Notes under the pieces: generated by a model | The model's input: the letters and a program-made list of their open reading frames with translations, nothing else | What the model was told of the DNA's origin: nothing | The model's database searches: none | Made by a program: the position numbers and the translations under genes | DNA from: a virus | DNA: 25,110 bases | Virus record (IMG/VR): IMGVR_UViG_3300023108_001185 | Coordinates: 1-25,110 of that record | Direction: 5' to 3' (one strand) | Shown: positions 15,259 through 23,609 of the stretch, piece after piece | Numbering within the stretch: the stretch's first letter is position 1 | How the letters are laid out: every line of letters starts with the position of its first letter

Positions 15259-15476
15259 CAGATGAAAACGGTAATATAATTGTATCTTTAGATGATGCCA
15301 GAGAACTCAGAGAGCGTAAGCAAAAGGAGTTAGAGTATTATCTTGACCACTTAAAAGAACTACAGCTTAAAATATCGTGGTTAGAGGCCGATTTAAGATT
15401 GACCGAAACCATCATTAAAATTATTGAAGATGAATCAGTATTAACACTTGACAACAACCCTGATAAGGAGTTATAA
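15255..15476 (+). CDS. Small coiled-coil protein
   Basis: This 73-residue protein begins with a short beta-like MTDENGNIIVSLDDA. Then comes a long charged heptad-rich helix, REL to TIIKIIED (about 16-59). It overlaps the previous stop as ATGA and ends one base into the next gene. Small coiled-coil proteins before dsbA are common in marine T4-like phages. Its function is unknown. Confidence 0.7.
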   Translation: MTDENGNIIVSLDDARELRERKQKELEYYLDHLKELQLKISWLEADLRLTETIIKIIEDESVLTLDNNPDKEL

Positions 15477-15706
15477 TGGACGCACAAAAAGTAAGAAATG
15501 CAGTAGTAGAAGTATCTAACGCACTGACCAGAGCACAAGCAGAACGAGAACTAATCCGTGAAATTGTTAAAAAGATACATGATGATGAAGGACTTGACAA
15601 GCGAGTGTTTCGTAAAATTTGTCAGGCATATTACAAAGGTAACTTCCAGGATGAAACTGCCCTCAACTCAGAGTTTGAGGATACATTCTCACAGGTAATG
15701 TCATAA
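15476..15706 (+). CDS. dsbA: DsbA-like double-stranded DNA-binding protein
   Basis: This 76-residue protein resembles T4 DsbA (89 residues). LIREIVKKIHDDEGLDKRVFRKICQAYYKGN (about 27-57) parallels the T4 segment 'LIKDIRIRAKDELGVDGKMFNRLLALYHKDN' (quoted here as LIREI, DEGLDKRVF and AYYKGN). T4 DsbA binds DNA and stimulates late transcription. AAGGAG lies five bases before the ATG, which shares one base with the previous stop. Confidence 0.75.
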   Translation: MDAQKVRNAVVEVSNALTRAQAERELIREIVKKIHDDEGLDKRVFRKICQAYYKGNFQDETALNSEFEDTFSQVMS

Positions 15707-15707
15707 C

Positions 15708-16250
15708 ATGAATATATTTTATCTACACCCTAACCACAAAACTTGCGCGCAACAGCATTGCGACAAGCACGTGGTCAAAATGATTATAGAGTATGCACAG
15801 TTGATGTCTACAGCACACCGTGTACTTGATGGTGATATGTATCAGGACAAAACTAAAAACAATCGCAACATTAAGCGTTGGCGTATGGTAGATAGTGAGC
15901 TTGAGAACACACTGTACAAAGCATCACACATTAATCATCCATCAGGTAAGTGGTGTAGAATGACAAAGGAAAACTACGGTTATTTGTATAGCTTGTGGTT
16001 GGAACTTTGTAAAGAGTATACTCACAGGTATGGTAGAAAACACTTGACACAGGAGAAACTAGAACATATACTAGTTAATACACCTAAGAATATGCCTAGC
16101 GCAGGTGTTACTACCTTACCACAGGCAATGCCTGATGACGTTAAGATGCCTGATCCTATTGACGGGTATCGTAAATACTACAGAACATACAAGCGAGACT
16201 TCGCTAAGTGGACAAACAGACAAACACCGGAGTGGTTCAATGCCAGATAA
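15708..16250 (+). CDS. Conserved T4-like phage protein of unknown function
   Basis: This 180-residue protein starts MNIFYLHPNHKTCAQQHCDKHVVKMIIEYAQL (blocks MNIFYLHPN, CDKHVVKM) and contains TAHRVLDG, ASHINHPSGKWCRM and a C-terminal YRKYYRTYKRDFAKW. I recall this N-terminal pattern from hypothetical proteins in many cyanophages and other T4-like phages. It is rich in His, Cys, Trp and Tyr and has no signal peptide or membrane helix. The paired His/Cys/Asp residues near the N-terminus could form a metal or active site. No function is assigned. Confidence 0.8.
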   Translation: MNIFYLHPNHKTCAQQHCDKHVVKMIIEYAQLMSTAHRVLDGDMYQDKTKNNRNIKRWRMVDSELENTLYKASHINHPSGKWCRMTKENYGYLYSLWLELCKEYTHRYGRKHLTQEKLEHILVNTPKNMPSAGVTTLPQAMPDDVKMPDPIDGYRKYYRTYKRDFAKWTNRQTPEWFNAR

Positions 16251-16458
16251 TAGTGGAGGCAACTTTACTTCTAAAGAGCTTACTAATGATGTAAGGTCTA
16301 ATAGAGCAAGGCTTGCTAAATTTTATGAAGGATGTTATGAAGATTTCAAGGCTTCTGGCTTAGAATTTAGAATGACATATCAAGAATATAAAAAACGATG
16401 GGCGAAAGCAAAAAGAAAAGCAAACAGGAAAAAGAAAAATGCCAGTAAGAAAACGTAA
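16240..16458 (+). CDS. Small basic protein (72 aa)
   Basis: The start at 16240 follows GGAG (16229-16232) with a 7-base spacer and gives 72 residues. An upstream in-frame ATG at 16105 would only read the previous gene in a wrong frame. The protein opens MPDNSGGNFTSKE and has a helical middle with FYEGCYEDFK. It ends in a strongly basic tail, KRWAKAKRKANRKKKNASKK, suggesting nucleic-acid binding. The family is not recognised. It overlaps both neighbours. Confidence 0.65.
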   Translation: MPDNSGGNFTSKELTNDVRSNRARLAKFYEGCYEDFKASGLEFRMTYQEYKKRWAKAKRKANRKKKNASKKT

Positions 16459-16792
16459 TGTATTTATCAAGGTGAGCTTTCAGAAAGAAGGCATACACTG
16501 TTATCCTGATGCGCCAGAGGGTGTTGAGTTTCTCAAGCACCCTCACCGCCATATGTTTCATTTCTATGTTACATTAGAAGTGTTCCATGATGACAGGGAC
16601 GTAGAGTTTATTCTGTTCAAGCGTGAACTTGAAGGACTGTTTGATGAGGGTATCATGCAACTTGATTATAAATCATGTGAAATGCTTGGTCAGGATCTCA
16701 TGGACTATGTTGAGGCAAACTATCCTAACAGGCAGTGTGTGGTTGAAGTATTTGAAGATGATGAAAACGGAGCAATAGTATATAATGCGTAA
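16439..16792 (+). CDS. Conserved phage protein with QueD/PTPS-like (T-fold) pattern
   Basis: This 117-residue protein contains HPHRHMFHFYVTLEVFHDDRD, then VEFILFKRELEGLF, then SCEMLGQDLMDYVEANYP and VVEVFEDDENGAIV. The order of HxH-strand, 'EF..fK' helix, 'SCE' helix and 'EVxEd' strand parallels the 'HGH', 'DF..lK', 'TaEn' and 'Et' motifs of 6-pyruvoyltetrahydropterin synthases. The residues are not identical, so enzymatic activity is doubtful. Related proteins are common hypothetical proteins in tailed phages as I recall. It overlaps the previous gene by 20 bases and the glycosyltransferase by eight. Confidence 0.8.
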   Translation: MPVRKRNVFIKVSFQKEGIHCYPDAPEGVEFLKHPHRHMFHFYVTLEVFHDDRDVEFILFKRELEGLFDEGIMQLDYKSCEMLGQDLMDYVEANYPNRQCVVEVFEDDENGAIVYNA

Positions 16793-17975
16793 ACTATTCT
16801 ACATGGGACTAGAGTCCTACGAAGCACGTTACACTCTACAGTTACAAGAATGGAACGAGCGAGTATTTAAACTACGAGGCATTGATTATGAAGTTATCAA
16901 TGGCCTTGAACTTGATGACAGTAAAGCTATTGTCACAGGCAGTGTGCTTGATGCCCATGGTAGAACGTATTATAGTTTGTCACAACACATGAACCTGATT
17001 CAGAAGATGAAGAACGGTGAGGTGACAAGTGATGATGTTATCTTCTACGAGGATATGTTTACTCCCGGACTTGAATGTTTGCCATATATTATGGATCAAA
17101 GTCCTGCCGAATACAGACCTAAAGTGTTCCTTCGTTTCTTGGCACAGACTACAGACCCAGATGACTTTCTAATACGTGAAGGTATGTTTGATTGGATGCG
17201 TAAGTATGAAGAAATGGTTGACCAGTTTGTTGATGGTATCATGGTAGCATCAGAGGAGTTTGTAGCACATCTTCGTATTGCAGGCTTTAAGAAACCAATC
17301 TATGTGACAGGTTTGCCTTATGGTAAGTCAGAAGTGTTGGAACGAGTAACACCTACTGTTGCACTACACAACAGAACTAAACGTGTAGGTTTCGCTTCTC
17401 GCTGGGATGATGAAAAGCAACCACACTTCTACATGGACTTGGCTGAAGCATACTACAAAGTAGATCCTGAAATGGAGTTTGCTATTTTCTGTGGTCACCC
17501 TGAACTGAAAAGTAATCGTCAGGAGTATGTGGACAGAGCATTGGCACTACAAGCAGGAAACACAGCAAACTTCAAAGTATACACTGGTCTAAAGAAAAAT
17601 GATTACTACAATCTATTGGCTGACAGTCAGGTATTGTTTAACTGTGCATTACAAGACTGGGTCAGTAATACAGTTAGTGAAGCAGACACTATGGGTTGTT
17701 TGACATTGTTCCCAGCATACAGAAGTTTCCCTGAGGTATTTGCCAACAACGCTAACCATATGTATGTTCCCTGGTCAGTAGAAGATGCCATTGATAAGTT
17801 AAAGAAAATGCAGTTTGCTATTGACAATGTATACTTAGACGAGTATAATATAGGTAAGATAAGTGATTATCAAGATGGAACAATCGGTAGGACTATTGAT
17901 TGTATGTTGAACGGTGAGGACTCTCGGGGTCACACTGATTATCGTAAATACGTAGCGAAGGCAAAATATGAATAA
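16785..17975 (+). CDS. GT-B fold glycosyltransferase
   Basis: The C-terminal half of this 396-residue protein looks like the donor-binding domain of GT4-type enzymes: RVGFASRWDDEKQPHFYMD, FAIFCGHPE, VYTGLKKNDYYNLLADSQV and the nucleotide-sugar segment SNTVSEADTMGCLTLFPAYRS (in parts NTVSEADTMGC and TLFPAY). The N-terminal half has DDVIFYEDMFTPG and VDGIMVASEEF. No signal peptide is present, so it acts in the cytoplasm. It is translationally coupled to galE, which would supply a UDP-hexose. The acceptor could be phage DNA, a virion protein or a host glycan. Confidence 0.75.
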   Translation: MRKLFYMGLESYEARYTLQLQEWNERVFKLRGIDYEVINGLELDDSKAIVTGSVLDAHGRTYYSLSQHMNLIQKMKNGEVTSDDVIFYEDMFTPGLECLPYIMDQSPAEYRPKVFLRFLAQTTDPDDFLIREGMFDWMRKYEEMVDQFVDGIMVASEEFVAHLRIAGFKKPIYVTGLPYGKSEVLERVTPTVALHNRTKRVGFASRWDDEKQPHFYMDLAEAYYKVDPEMEFAIFCGHPELKSNRQEYVDRALALQAGNTANFKVYTGLKKNDYYNLLADSQVLFNCALQDWVSNTVSEADTMGCLTLFPAYRSFPEVFANNANHMYVPWSVEDAIDKLKKMQFAIDNVYLDEYNIGKISDYQDGTIGRTIDCMLNGEDSRGHTDYRKYVAKAKYE

Positions 17976-18912
17976 GAAGGTATTAGTCACAGGTAGTAAA
18001 GGTTTCATTGGGCATCAGACTTGTTTACAGTTAGAAGAACAAGGCTTTGAAGTATTCGGTATAGACTGGGCGAGTGATTTAACAAAGCCAGGTATTACTG
18101 TAGACTTTGCTTCGGATACTACAAGGACTATTCTTAAAAGTAACAACATCAAGACTGTTATTCACTTTGCGGCAGACCATGAAGTAGGTCGTAGCGTTGA
18201 AGAACCATCAGTGTTTTACAATAACAATATTGTGAGCAGTATCAGGTTCCTTGACAAGTGTATACAGGCAGGTGTTGAGAACTTTATCTTCAGTAGCTCA
18301 AGCAGTGTATACGGTGACAACCCAACCTTTCCTACAACGGAGAGAAACAGAAAAGATCCTATGTCACCTTATGGTCGTACAAAACATTTCTTTGAGGAAA
18401 TACTCAAGGACTATGAAAACGCATACGGTATCAAAACATTGTCACTTAGATACTTCAATGCGGCAGGTGCTGATGTATTGAACAGACACGGTTACGAACA
18501 AGAAACGTATTCACATCTTGTTCCTATTCTTGCAAGGTGTTTCGGCAAAGGCGAACCCTTTACAGTATTTGGTAATGATTATAATACACCTGATGGTACT
18601 TGTATACGAGACTACACACACGTTTGCGATATTGCACAGGCACACATTGATGCTATACATTATTTAGATCACAATGGCATCTATCAAGTATTTAATATTG
18701 GTAAAGGTAATGGAGAGAGTGTATTGGAAGTGATAGATGCTTTCAGAAAATATACTGGTAAGGATATTGAAGTGAACTATAGTGACAGGAGAGAAGGCGA
18801 CCCAGCAAAAACATTTGCAGCTATTGAACTTGCTATGAATGAACTACAATGGGTTCCTAAGTATACACTTGCTGACATTGTAGAACACGCATACAAGTGG
18901 GAGAACAGATGA
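17968..18912 (+). CDS. galE: UDP-glucose 4-epimerase-like NAD-dependent epimerase
   Basis: This 314-residue extended short-chain dehydrogenase has the NAD site TGSKGFIG (8-15), VIHFAADHEVGRSVEEP, the SSSSSVYG strand and the catalytic Tyr135-xxx-Lys139 (SPYGRTK). LRYFNAAGAD, GTCIRDYTHVCDIAQAH and FNIGKGNGESV follow, all GalE marks. It would interconvert UDP-glucose and UDP-galactose, or a related sugar pair. It overlaps the glycosyltransferase by eight bases and queD by four. Confidence 0.92.
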   Translation: MNKKVLVTGSKGFIGHQTCLQLEEQGFEVFGIDWASDLTKPGITVDFASDTTRTILKSNNIKTVIHFAADHEVGRSVEEPSVFYNNNIVSSIRFLDKCIQAGVENFIFSSSSSVYGDNPTFPTTERNRKDPMSPYGRTKHFFEEILKDYENAYGIKTLSLRYFNAAGADVLNRHGYEQETYSHLVPILARCFGKGEPFTVFGNDYNTPDGTCIRDYTHVCDIAQAHIDAIHYLDHNGIYQVFNIGKGNGESVLEVIDAFRKYTGKDIEVNYSDRREGDPAKTFAAIELAMNELQWVPKYTLADIVEHAYKWENR

Positions 18913-19358
18913 AACATTATTCAACGAAAACGTATGGGCATGAACGTGGGTTGTCGTGTGTATTCCGACAGCCTAATGCCACGCACAGCCATTGTTCACT
19001 GCTACACGGTTATTCATTAGGATTTAGTTTTAAGTTTGGTACTGAATGCCTTGATGATAAAAATTGGGTAGTAGACTTTGGTGGCTTGAAAGAACTAAAG
19101 ACATGGTTAGAAGATAACTTTGACCATACTTTGGTTGTAGACAGGGACGACCCAGAGATACAGGAACTTATGTCATTACAAGACAAAGGACTTGCTAAGG
19201 TTGTCATACTACCTGGCGTTGGCTGTGAGAAGTTTGCAGAAGAAGCATTTTGGTATGCTGATTCTGTTGTAAAGAATCTGACAAATGGTAGATGTTATTG
19301 TGTATCGTGTGAAGTAAGGGAACACGGTGCTAACTCTGCTATATACGAGCGTGAATGA
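18909..19358 (+). CDS. queD: 6-carboxytetrahydropterin synthase QueD-like
   Basis: This 149-residue PTPS-family protein would convert dihydroneopterin triphosphate to 6-carboxytetrahydropterin, the substrate of QueE. HSHCSLLHGYSLGFSF carries Cys29 and His33, with Tyr35 where most members have His (HGH). NWVVDFGGLKELK and DNFDHTL match the family. His11 (TYGHERG) and His28 are further metal-ligand candidates. The HGY form is, as I recall, typical of a QueD branch in phages and alphaproteobacteria. The start at 18909 overlaps galE as ATGA after GGGAG; a GTG at 18897 is in frame but less likely. Confidence 0.88.
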   Translation: MKHYSTKTYGHERGLSCVFRQPNATHSHCSLLHGYSLGFSFKFGTECLDDKNWVVDFGGLKELKTWLEDNFDHTLVVDRDDPEIQELMSLQDKGLAKVVILPGVGCEKFAEEAFWYADSVVKNLTNGRCYCVSCEVREHGANSAIYERE

Positions 19359-20416
19359 AGATAGCGTTAGTAACCGACCTACACTTTGGTGCTAGGGGTG
19401 ACTCGCTACAGTTTGATGCTTACTTCCGAAAGTTTTATGAAGAAACTTTTTTCCCTTACTTAGAAGAACATGGTATCAAAACTATCTTCGACCTCGGAGA
19501 TACATTTGACAGACGCAAATATATAAACTATAATAGTTTAAAAAGCTGTAAGGAATATTTCTTTGACAGAATACGTGACATGGGTATCGACCTACATATG
19601 GTCCCAGGTAACCATGACACTTACTACAAAAATACTAATGAAGTAAATTCACCTAATTTATTATTGAGAGAATATGACAATGTTTACCTCTATGAAGAAC
19701 CAACTGAAGTCACTATGGGAAAGACTAAACTCCTCCTTCTCCCTTGGATCTGCACAGACAACTATGCACGAACTATGGAGTTGGTTAAGTCATCTCGGGC
19801 AAAGGTGTGCTTCGGCCACTTCGAATTCAGTGGTTACCAAATGTATCGTGGGACTCCTAACCCTCACGGTATGGACCCTAGCATTTTTAGTAATTTTCAG
19901 CGTGTTATTAGCGGTCACTTTCATCACCGCCATAGCCGAGGAAATATCACGTATATGGGCAACCCATATGAAATAACTTGGTCGGACTATGATGATCCAC
20001 GTGGTTTTGCTGTATTTGATTGTGACAATCAGGAGATAGAATATGTTGATAACCCGAATACTATGTTTTCTAAGATCTATTATGATGACAGTGAACCCGG
20101 TAGTATTGGAAACTATACTAATTATGCTTTTGACGCTGTACGGGGTAAGTGCGTACGACTCATCGTGGTAAAGAAAACAAACATATCTTTGTTTGAAAAG
20201 TTCCTTGACAATTTATATGCTTGTGATTTGATTGAGCTAAAAATCATTGAGGACTTGTCTGAGTTTGAGGACGAGGCCGTAGGTGAAGATGTAAACTTAG
20301 AAGATACAATGACACTCCTCAAAGAATATGTTGACGGTATTGAAATAAGTGTAAATAAAGAGAAGCTAAAAACAATGCTACAGTCGCTATATGTAGAGGC
20401 ACAAGACATTGGATAA
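19355..20416 (+). CDS. 47: Recombination endonuclease subunit gp47 (Mre11/SbcD-like)
   Basis: This 353-residue metallophosphatase-fold nuclease has all five motifs: TDLHFG (Asp8, His10), DLGDTFDRR, VPGNHDTYY, CFGHFEF and SGHFHHRH. With gp46 it processes DNA ends for recombination and helps degrade host DNA. Length matches T4 gp47 (about 339). It overlaps queD as ATGA. Unusually, a gene of another family is inserted between it and gp46. Confidence 0.96.
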   Translation: MKIALVTDLHFGARGDSLQFDAYFRKFYEETFFPYLEEHGIKTIFDLGDTFDRRKYINYNSLKSCKEYFFDRIRDMGIDLHMVPGNHDTYYKNTNEVNSPNLLLREYDNVYLYEEPTEVTMGKTKLLLLPWICTDNYARTMELVKSSRAKVCFGHFEFSGYQMYRGTPNPHGMDPSIFSNFQRVISGHFHHRHSRGNITYMGNPYEITWSDYDDPRGFAVFDCDNQEIEYVDNPNTMFSKIYYDDSEPGSIGNYTNYAFDAVRGKCVRLIVVKKTNISLFEKFLDNLYACDLIELKIIEDLSEFEDEAVGEDVNLEDTMTLLKEYVDGIEISVNKEKLKTMLQSLYVEAQDIG

Positions 20417-21071
20417 AGATAGAGAATATCATTTAAAACATTCCGGTCTTCATATTTTTTCTTTTCTGAGCGGCAGATGGAATGAAGAAGAACATAATGA
20501 ATGGGGATATAGAACTTTATTAGATCTGAAAGAAAACAGAGACTCTATACTGTGTCTTGGTTGTTCTTTTACATACGGTCAAGCAGTTGAAAAAAAATAT
20601 CCATGGCCTGAGGTACTCGGTAGAAAAACTAACAGAGATGTTTTTAATTTAGGAAGACCCGGTGGTAGTTTAGATTCAACATACAGAATACTCAATTCTT
20701 GGTTACCTGTTTTAAAATCTAAGGACATTTGTATATTAAATTGTTTTAGACGTAGAGAATTTTATTTACCAGTACAAAAAAGATTTATACCAATGGGGCC
20801 ATCCTTTCCTGGGTTTCTAGCAAACACAGATTACTCTTTGAGAACGGTTCTTTTAACAGATGATATTCAGTATGACTTAGATAGACAAAAAACTTTAAGA
20901 GCTATTAAAAATGTGTGTGATGAATTTGATAGCAAATTACATTTTATTGATTATGAAGGTTCTATGGATACGGTTTCTTTTATTGATCTAGGAACAGACG
21001 GGCAACATCCGGGACCCAAGCAACAGGAAGTATACGCAGAATTATTTTATGATAAAATTCAAAACAATTAG
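20409..21071 (+). CDS. SGNH/GDSL hydrolase-like protein between gp47 and gp46
   Basis: This 220-residue protein has the SGNH blocks: ILCLGCSFTYG (nucleophile candidate Ser53), FNLGRPGGSLDS (glycine block, 79-90), ILNCFRRREF (near block III) and TDGQHPGPKQQ (Asp197, His200). Such enzymes cleave ester bonds in glycans or lipids. There is no signal peptide. The start is TTG at 20409, with a TAGAGG site about eight bases upstream. It overlaps gp47 by eight bases and gp46 by 23. Codon use is more AT-rich, with many TTT, TTA and AAA, than in flanking genes, suggesting later acquisition. Confidence 0.75.
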   Translation: MDKDREYHLKHSGLHIFSFLSGRWNEEEHNEWGYRTLLDLKENRDSILCLGCSFTYGQAVEKKYPWPEVLGRKTNRDVFNLGRPGGSLDSTYRILNSWLPVLKSKDICILNCFRRREFYLPVQKRFIPMGPSFPGFLANTDYSLRTVLLTDDIQYDLDRQKTLRAIKNVCDEFDSKLHFIDYEGSMDTVSFIDLGTDGQHPGPKQQEVYAELFYDKIQNN

Positions 21072-22719
21072 ATGGAAAAACTTTTTATCTACAGGTAATA
21101 GTTTTACAGAAATAAGTTTAGACAGAAGTCCTAGTACACTTATCGTAGGCGAGAATGGTTCGGGTAAATCAACACTGCTTGATGCTATTACTTTTGCATT
21201 GTTCAACAAACCTTTCCGAAACATATCAAAGCCTCAGTTGATAAACTCTATCAATAAAAAGAAACTGTTGGTAGAGGTTGAGTTTACAATAGGTAAGACA
21301 GAATACCTTGTACGTAGAGGTAGTCTCCCAGGCATCTTTGAAATAGAAATAGACGGCACAATGGTAGATCAAAATGCTAGTGTGCGTGACTATCAAAAAC
21401 ATCTTGAAGAAAACATACTGAAACTAAACTACAAGTCCTTCACACAGATTGTGATACTTGGTTCAGCATCCTTCACCCCCTTCATGCAGTTGCCTCTTGG
21501 TCAGCGCAGAGAAATCATAGAGGACATACTGGACATAAGTATATTTACAAGAATGAAAGAAGTGCTTAAGCAAAAGGTCGTTGACCTGAAAGAAAAACTT
21601 AGATTCATTGAAGGAGAAATCTCAGTAATAAAAGAGAAAGGCAAAGTCCAGAAGTCCTACATTGAAACTTTACAAACTGACAAGCAGGAAAAGATAAACA
21701 AGATACAAGGAGAGATAGATGAGACCCAATCAAAGATTGAGAAACTTACAGAGGACTCAAACGCTAGCACAGCAGAGAAGGAGAGTTTGGGCTCAGTTGA
21801 GTCAAAAAAGCAAAAATTGGAAACCCTCAAAGCCGAGTTTGATAGAAAAATTAGAGACGCTAGACGAGAGTTAGACTTCTATCATAACAATGATGATTGT
21901 CCTACTTGTAAGCAAGGCATACCACATGACTTCAAAGCAAGCATGTCAGAAGAAAAGTTAGATAGGATTGATGAACTTGAAAAGGCTCAGGTAGAACTTG
22001 ATGCTAAGTGGGAAGAGGTTGATAAACTATATGAACAATACTTAGAAATTAATCAAAAGATTGTAGATACAAACAACCTACTTATCACTGAACAAACTTT
22101 ACTACAGCGTTTGATACTTGAAAAGTCTGAAACAGAAAATAAGATAGGTGATATTGAAAAAGAAACAGCAAAACTAAAAGAGATTGCTAAGGACATTGTA
22201 GGCAAAACAGAACAGCGTGATACTTACAAAGAAGAACAGGAGTATCATTCTGTAGCAGAACACTTACTAAAAGATTCAGGTATTAAAACAAAAATAATCC
22301 GTCAATATTTGCCTGTAATAAATAAGTTAGTAAATAAATATTTAACAGCAATGGACTTCTTTGTTCAGTTTGATCTTGATGAAACATTCAAGGAAACTAT
22401 TAAGTCCAGGCACAGAGATAAATTTAGTTATGCCTCTTTTAGTGAAGGTGAAAAACAGAGGATAGATTTGGCACTAGTATTTACTTGGCGAACAATCGCT
22501 AAAATGAAGAACAGTGCTAGCACGAACCTATTGCTCCTAGATGAGGTCTTTGATAGCTCGTTAGATGTTAATGGTACTGACTATGTTATGCAGTTACTAA
22601 ATACTATAGGTGAAGATACAAATGTGTTTGTAATCTCACACAAGGGTGACCAACTGTTTGACAAATTTAGAAGTCAGATAAAATTTGAGAAACGACAAAA
22701 CTATTCGGTGATGACATGA
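21049..22719 (+). CDS. 46: Recombination endonuclease subunit gp46 (Rad50/SbcC-like)
   Basis: This 556-residue SMC-type ATPase is the partner of gp47. Walker A is GENGSGKST (34-42). Two coiled-coil arms flank a zinc hook CPTC (Cys284, Cys287). The ABC signature is SFSEGEKQRIDLAL (Ser465 region) and Walker B is LLLLDEVFDSSLD. Length matches T4 gp46 (560). It begins inside the SGNH-like gene and its stop overlaps the deformylase start (ATGA). Confidence 0.97.
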   Translation: MIKFKTIRWKNFLSTGNSFTEISLDRSPSTLIVGENGSGKSTLLDAITFALFNKPFRNISKPQLINSINKKKLLVEVEFTIGKTEYLVRRGSLPGIFEIEIDGTMVDQNASVRDYQKHLEENILKLNYKSFTQIVILGSASFTPFMQLPLGQRREIIEDILDISIFTRMKEVLKQKVVDLKEKLRFIEGEISVIKEKGKVQKSYIETLQTDKQEKINKIQGEIDETQSKIEKLTEDSNASTAEKESLGSVESKKQKLETLKAEFDRKIRDARRELDFYHNNDDCPTCKQGIPHDFKASMSEEKLDRIDELEKAQVELDAKWEEVDKLYEQYLEINQKIVDTNNLLITEQTLLQRLILEKSETENKIGDIEKETAKLKEIAKDIVGKTEQRDTYKEEQEYHSVAEHLLKDSGIKTKIIRQYLPVINKLVNKYLTAMDFFVQFDLDETFKETIKSRHRDKFSYASFSEGEKQRIDLALVFTWRTIAKMKNSASTNLLLLDEVFDSSLDVNGTDYVMQLLNTIGEDTNVFVISHKGDQLFDKFRSQIKFEKRQNYSVMT

Positions 22720-23237
22720 GAGATTTAAAACTGCTTACTTTTGGAGATCCAAAACTTAAAGTACCTCCTAAAGAGTTTGACTTTGATGGTGAAGAAGATC
22801 CTGTAGAATTAAAGAAAGACTTGTTGGCTGCTATGTACAAGGCTGGAGGTGTTGGCCTTTCAGCTAATCAGGTAGGACTAGATCATAAAGTTTTTGTTAT
22901 CGGTGGTTCTGGTGTAGAAACAAAAGCTGTATTCAATCCTGTATTGATGAATGTTTCTGATGAAGTGGTTACACTTAAAGAAGGTTGCCTATCTTATCCA
23001 GGACTTTGGTTGATGATTAAAAGGCCTGTTGGTGCTGTATTTAAGTATCAGGATGAGAAAGGAGAAGAAATCATCGAGGAGTTTAAAGGCATTCCAGCAA
23101 GAGTTATGTTACATGAGTATGACCATATGCTGGGACAGAACTTTACTATGCGAGCATCTAAACTAAAAATAGAAAGAGCATTGAAGGGTTTAGATAAAAA
23201 AGTAAAACAATTTAAACAAAGGAAGAATTATGTCTGA
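22716..23237 (+). CDS. def: Peptide deformylase
   Basis: This 173-residue metalloenzyme removes the formyl group from new proteins. All three motifs are present: GVGLSANQVG (45-54), EGCLSYPG with metal ligand Cys91, and HEYDH (133-137) with two His ligands and the catalytic Glu. Length is near full bacterial size, longer than the minimal phage deformylases. It is coupled to gp46 (ATGA) and to the next gene (8-base overlap). Phage deformylases are known from marine viruses and are thought to sustain translation of phage proteins during infection. Confidence 0.96.
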   Translation: MRDLKLLTFGDPKLKVPPKEFDFDGEEDPVELKKDLLAAMYKAGGVGLSANQVGLDHKVFVIGGSGVETKAVFNPVLMNVSDEVVTLKEGCLSYPGLWLMIKRPVGAVFKYQDEKGEEIIEEFKGIPARVMLHEYDHMLGQNFTMRASKLKIERALKGLDKKVKQFKQRKNYV

Positions 23238-23601
23238 CGATATGTTTGACTTTGGTTTTACTGCTGTAGATGAAATACCTACAGGCGAAGTACAACCACA
23301 ACAACCAGTAGTTGCGCAGGTAGATGACGCACAACTTCAGACTATATTAGATAAGCTAGAAAGACTTGAAGGACTAGTGTTGTCGTCTGACAATGCTGAC
23401 ATGATAAACGAGCATCGCTCTCTGGTACAAGCAGACGTGGTTGCTAAACTAAAACAGGTAGAGGATCTAATCTTACCTCTACTGTATAATCTTCAGAAGA
23501 ATCCTGAGAAAGATTATATTCACTGGCCTAATAGGACAGCTATTATAGATAAACAAGTAGAAAAAATAAAGTCAGTGACCCGCTATTACGATAGCGTATA
23601 G
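23230..23601 (+). CDS. Conserved T4-like phage protein of unknown function
   Basis: This 123-residue acidic protein has a disordered N-terminus (DDMFDFGFTAVDE, then a Pro/Gln stretch). A helical region DDAQLQTILDKLERLEGLVL follows, and the C-terminal ILPLLYNLQKNPEKDYIHWPN is a pattern I recall from hypothetical proteins of marine T4-like phages. It has no catalytic or membrane motif. It overlaps def by eight bases. The FDFGF element resembles short peptide motifs used for binding partners such as clamps, but that is a guess. Confidence 0.75.
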   Translation: MSDDMFDFGFTAVDEIPTGEVQPQQPVVAQVDDAQLQTILDKLERLEGLVLSSDNADMINEHRSLVQADVVAKLKQVEDLILPLLYNLQKNPEKDYIHWPNRTAIIDKQVEKIKSVTRYYDSV

Positions 23602-23609
23602 GAGCAGTT

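Noticed and set aside
15448-15477. TTGACA-N18-TATAAT resembling a sigma70 promoter before dsbA
   Set aside because: It lies inside coding sequence, the -10 box overlaps the dsbA start codon so the transcript would start inside dsbA, and the upstream operon already covers the gene. Possibly a chance match.
16105-16239. N-terminal extension of the small basic protein
   Set aside because: This part only reads the conserved upstream gene in a shifted frame; the ATG at 16240 has a good ribosome site.
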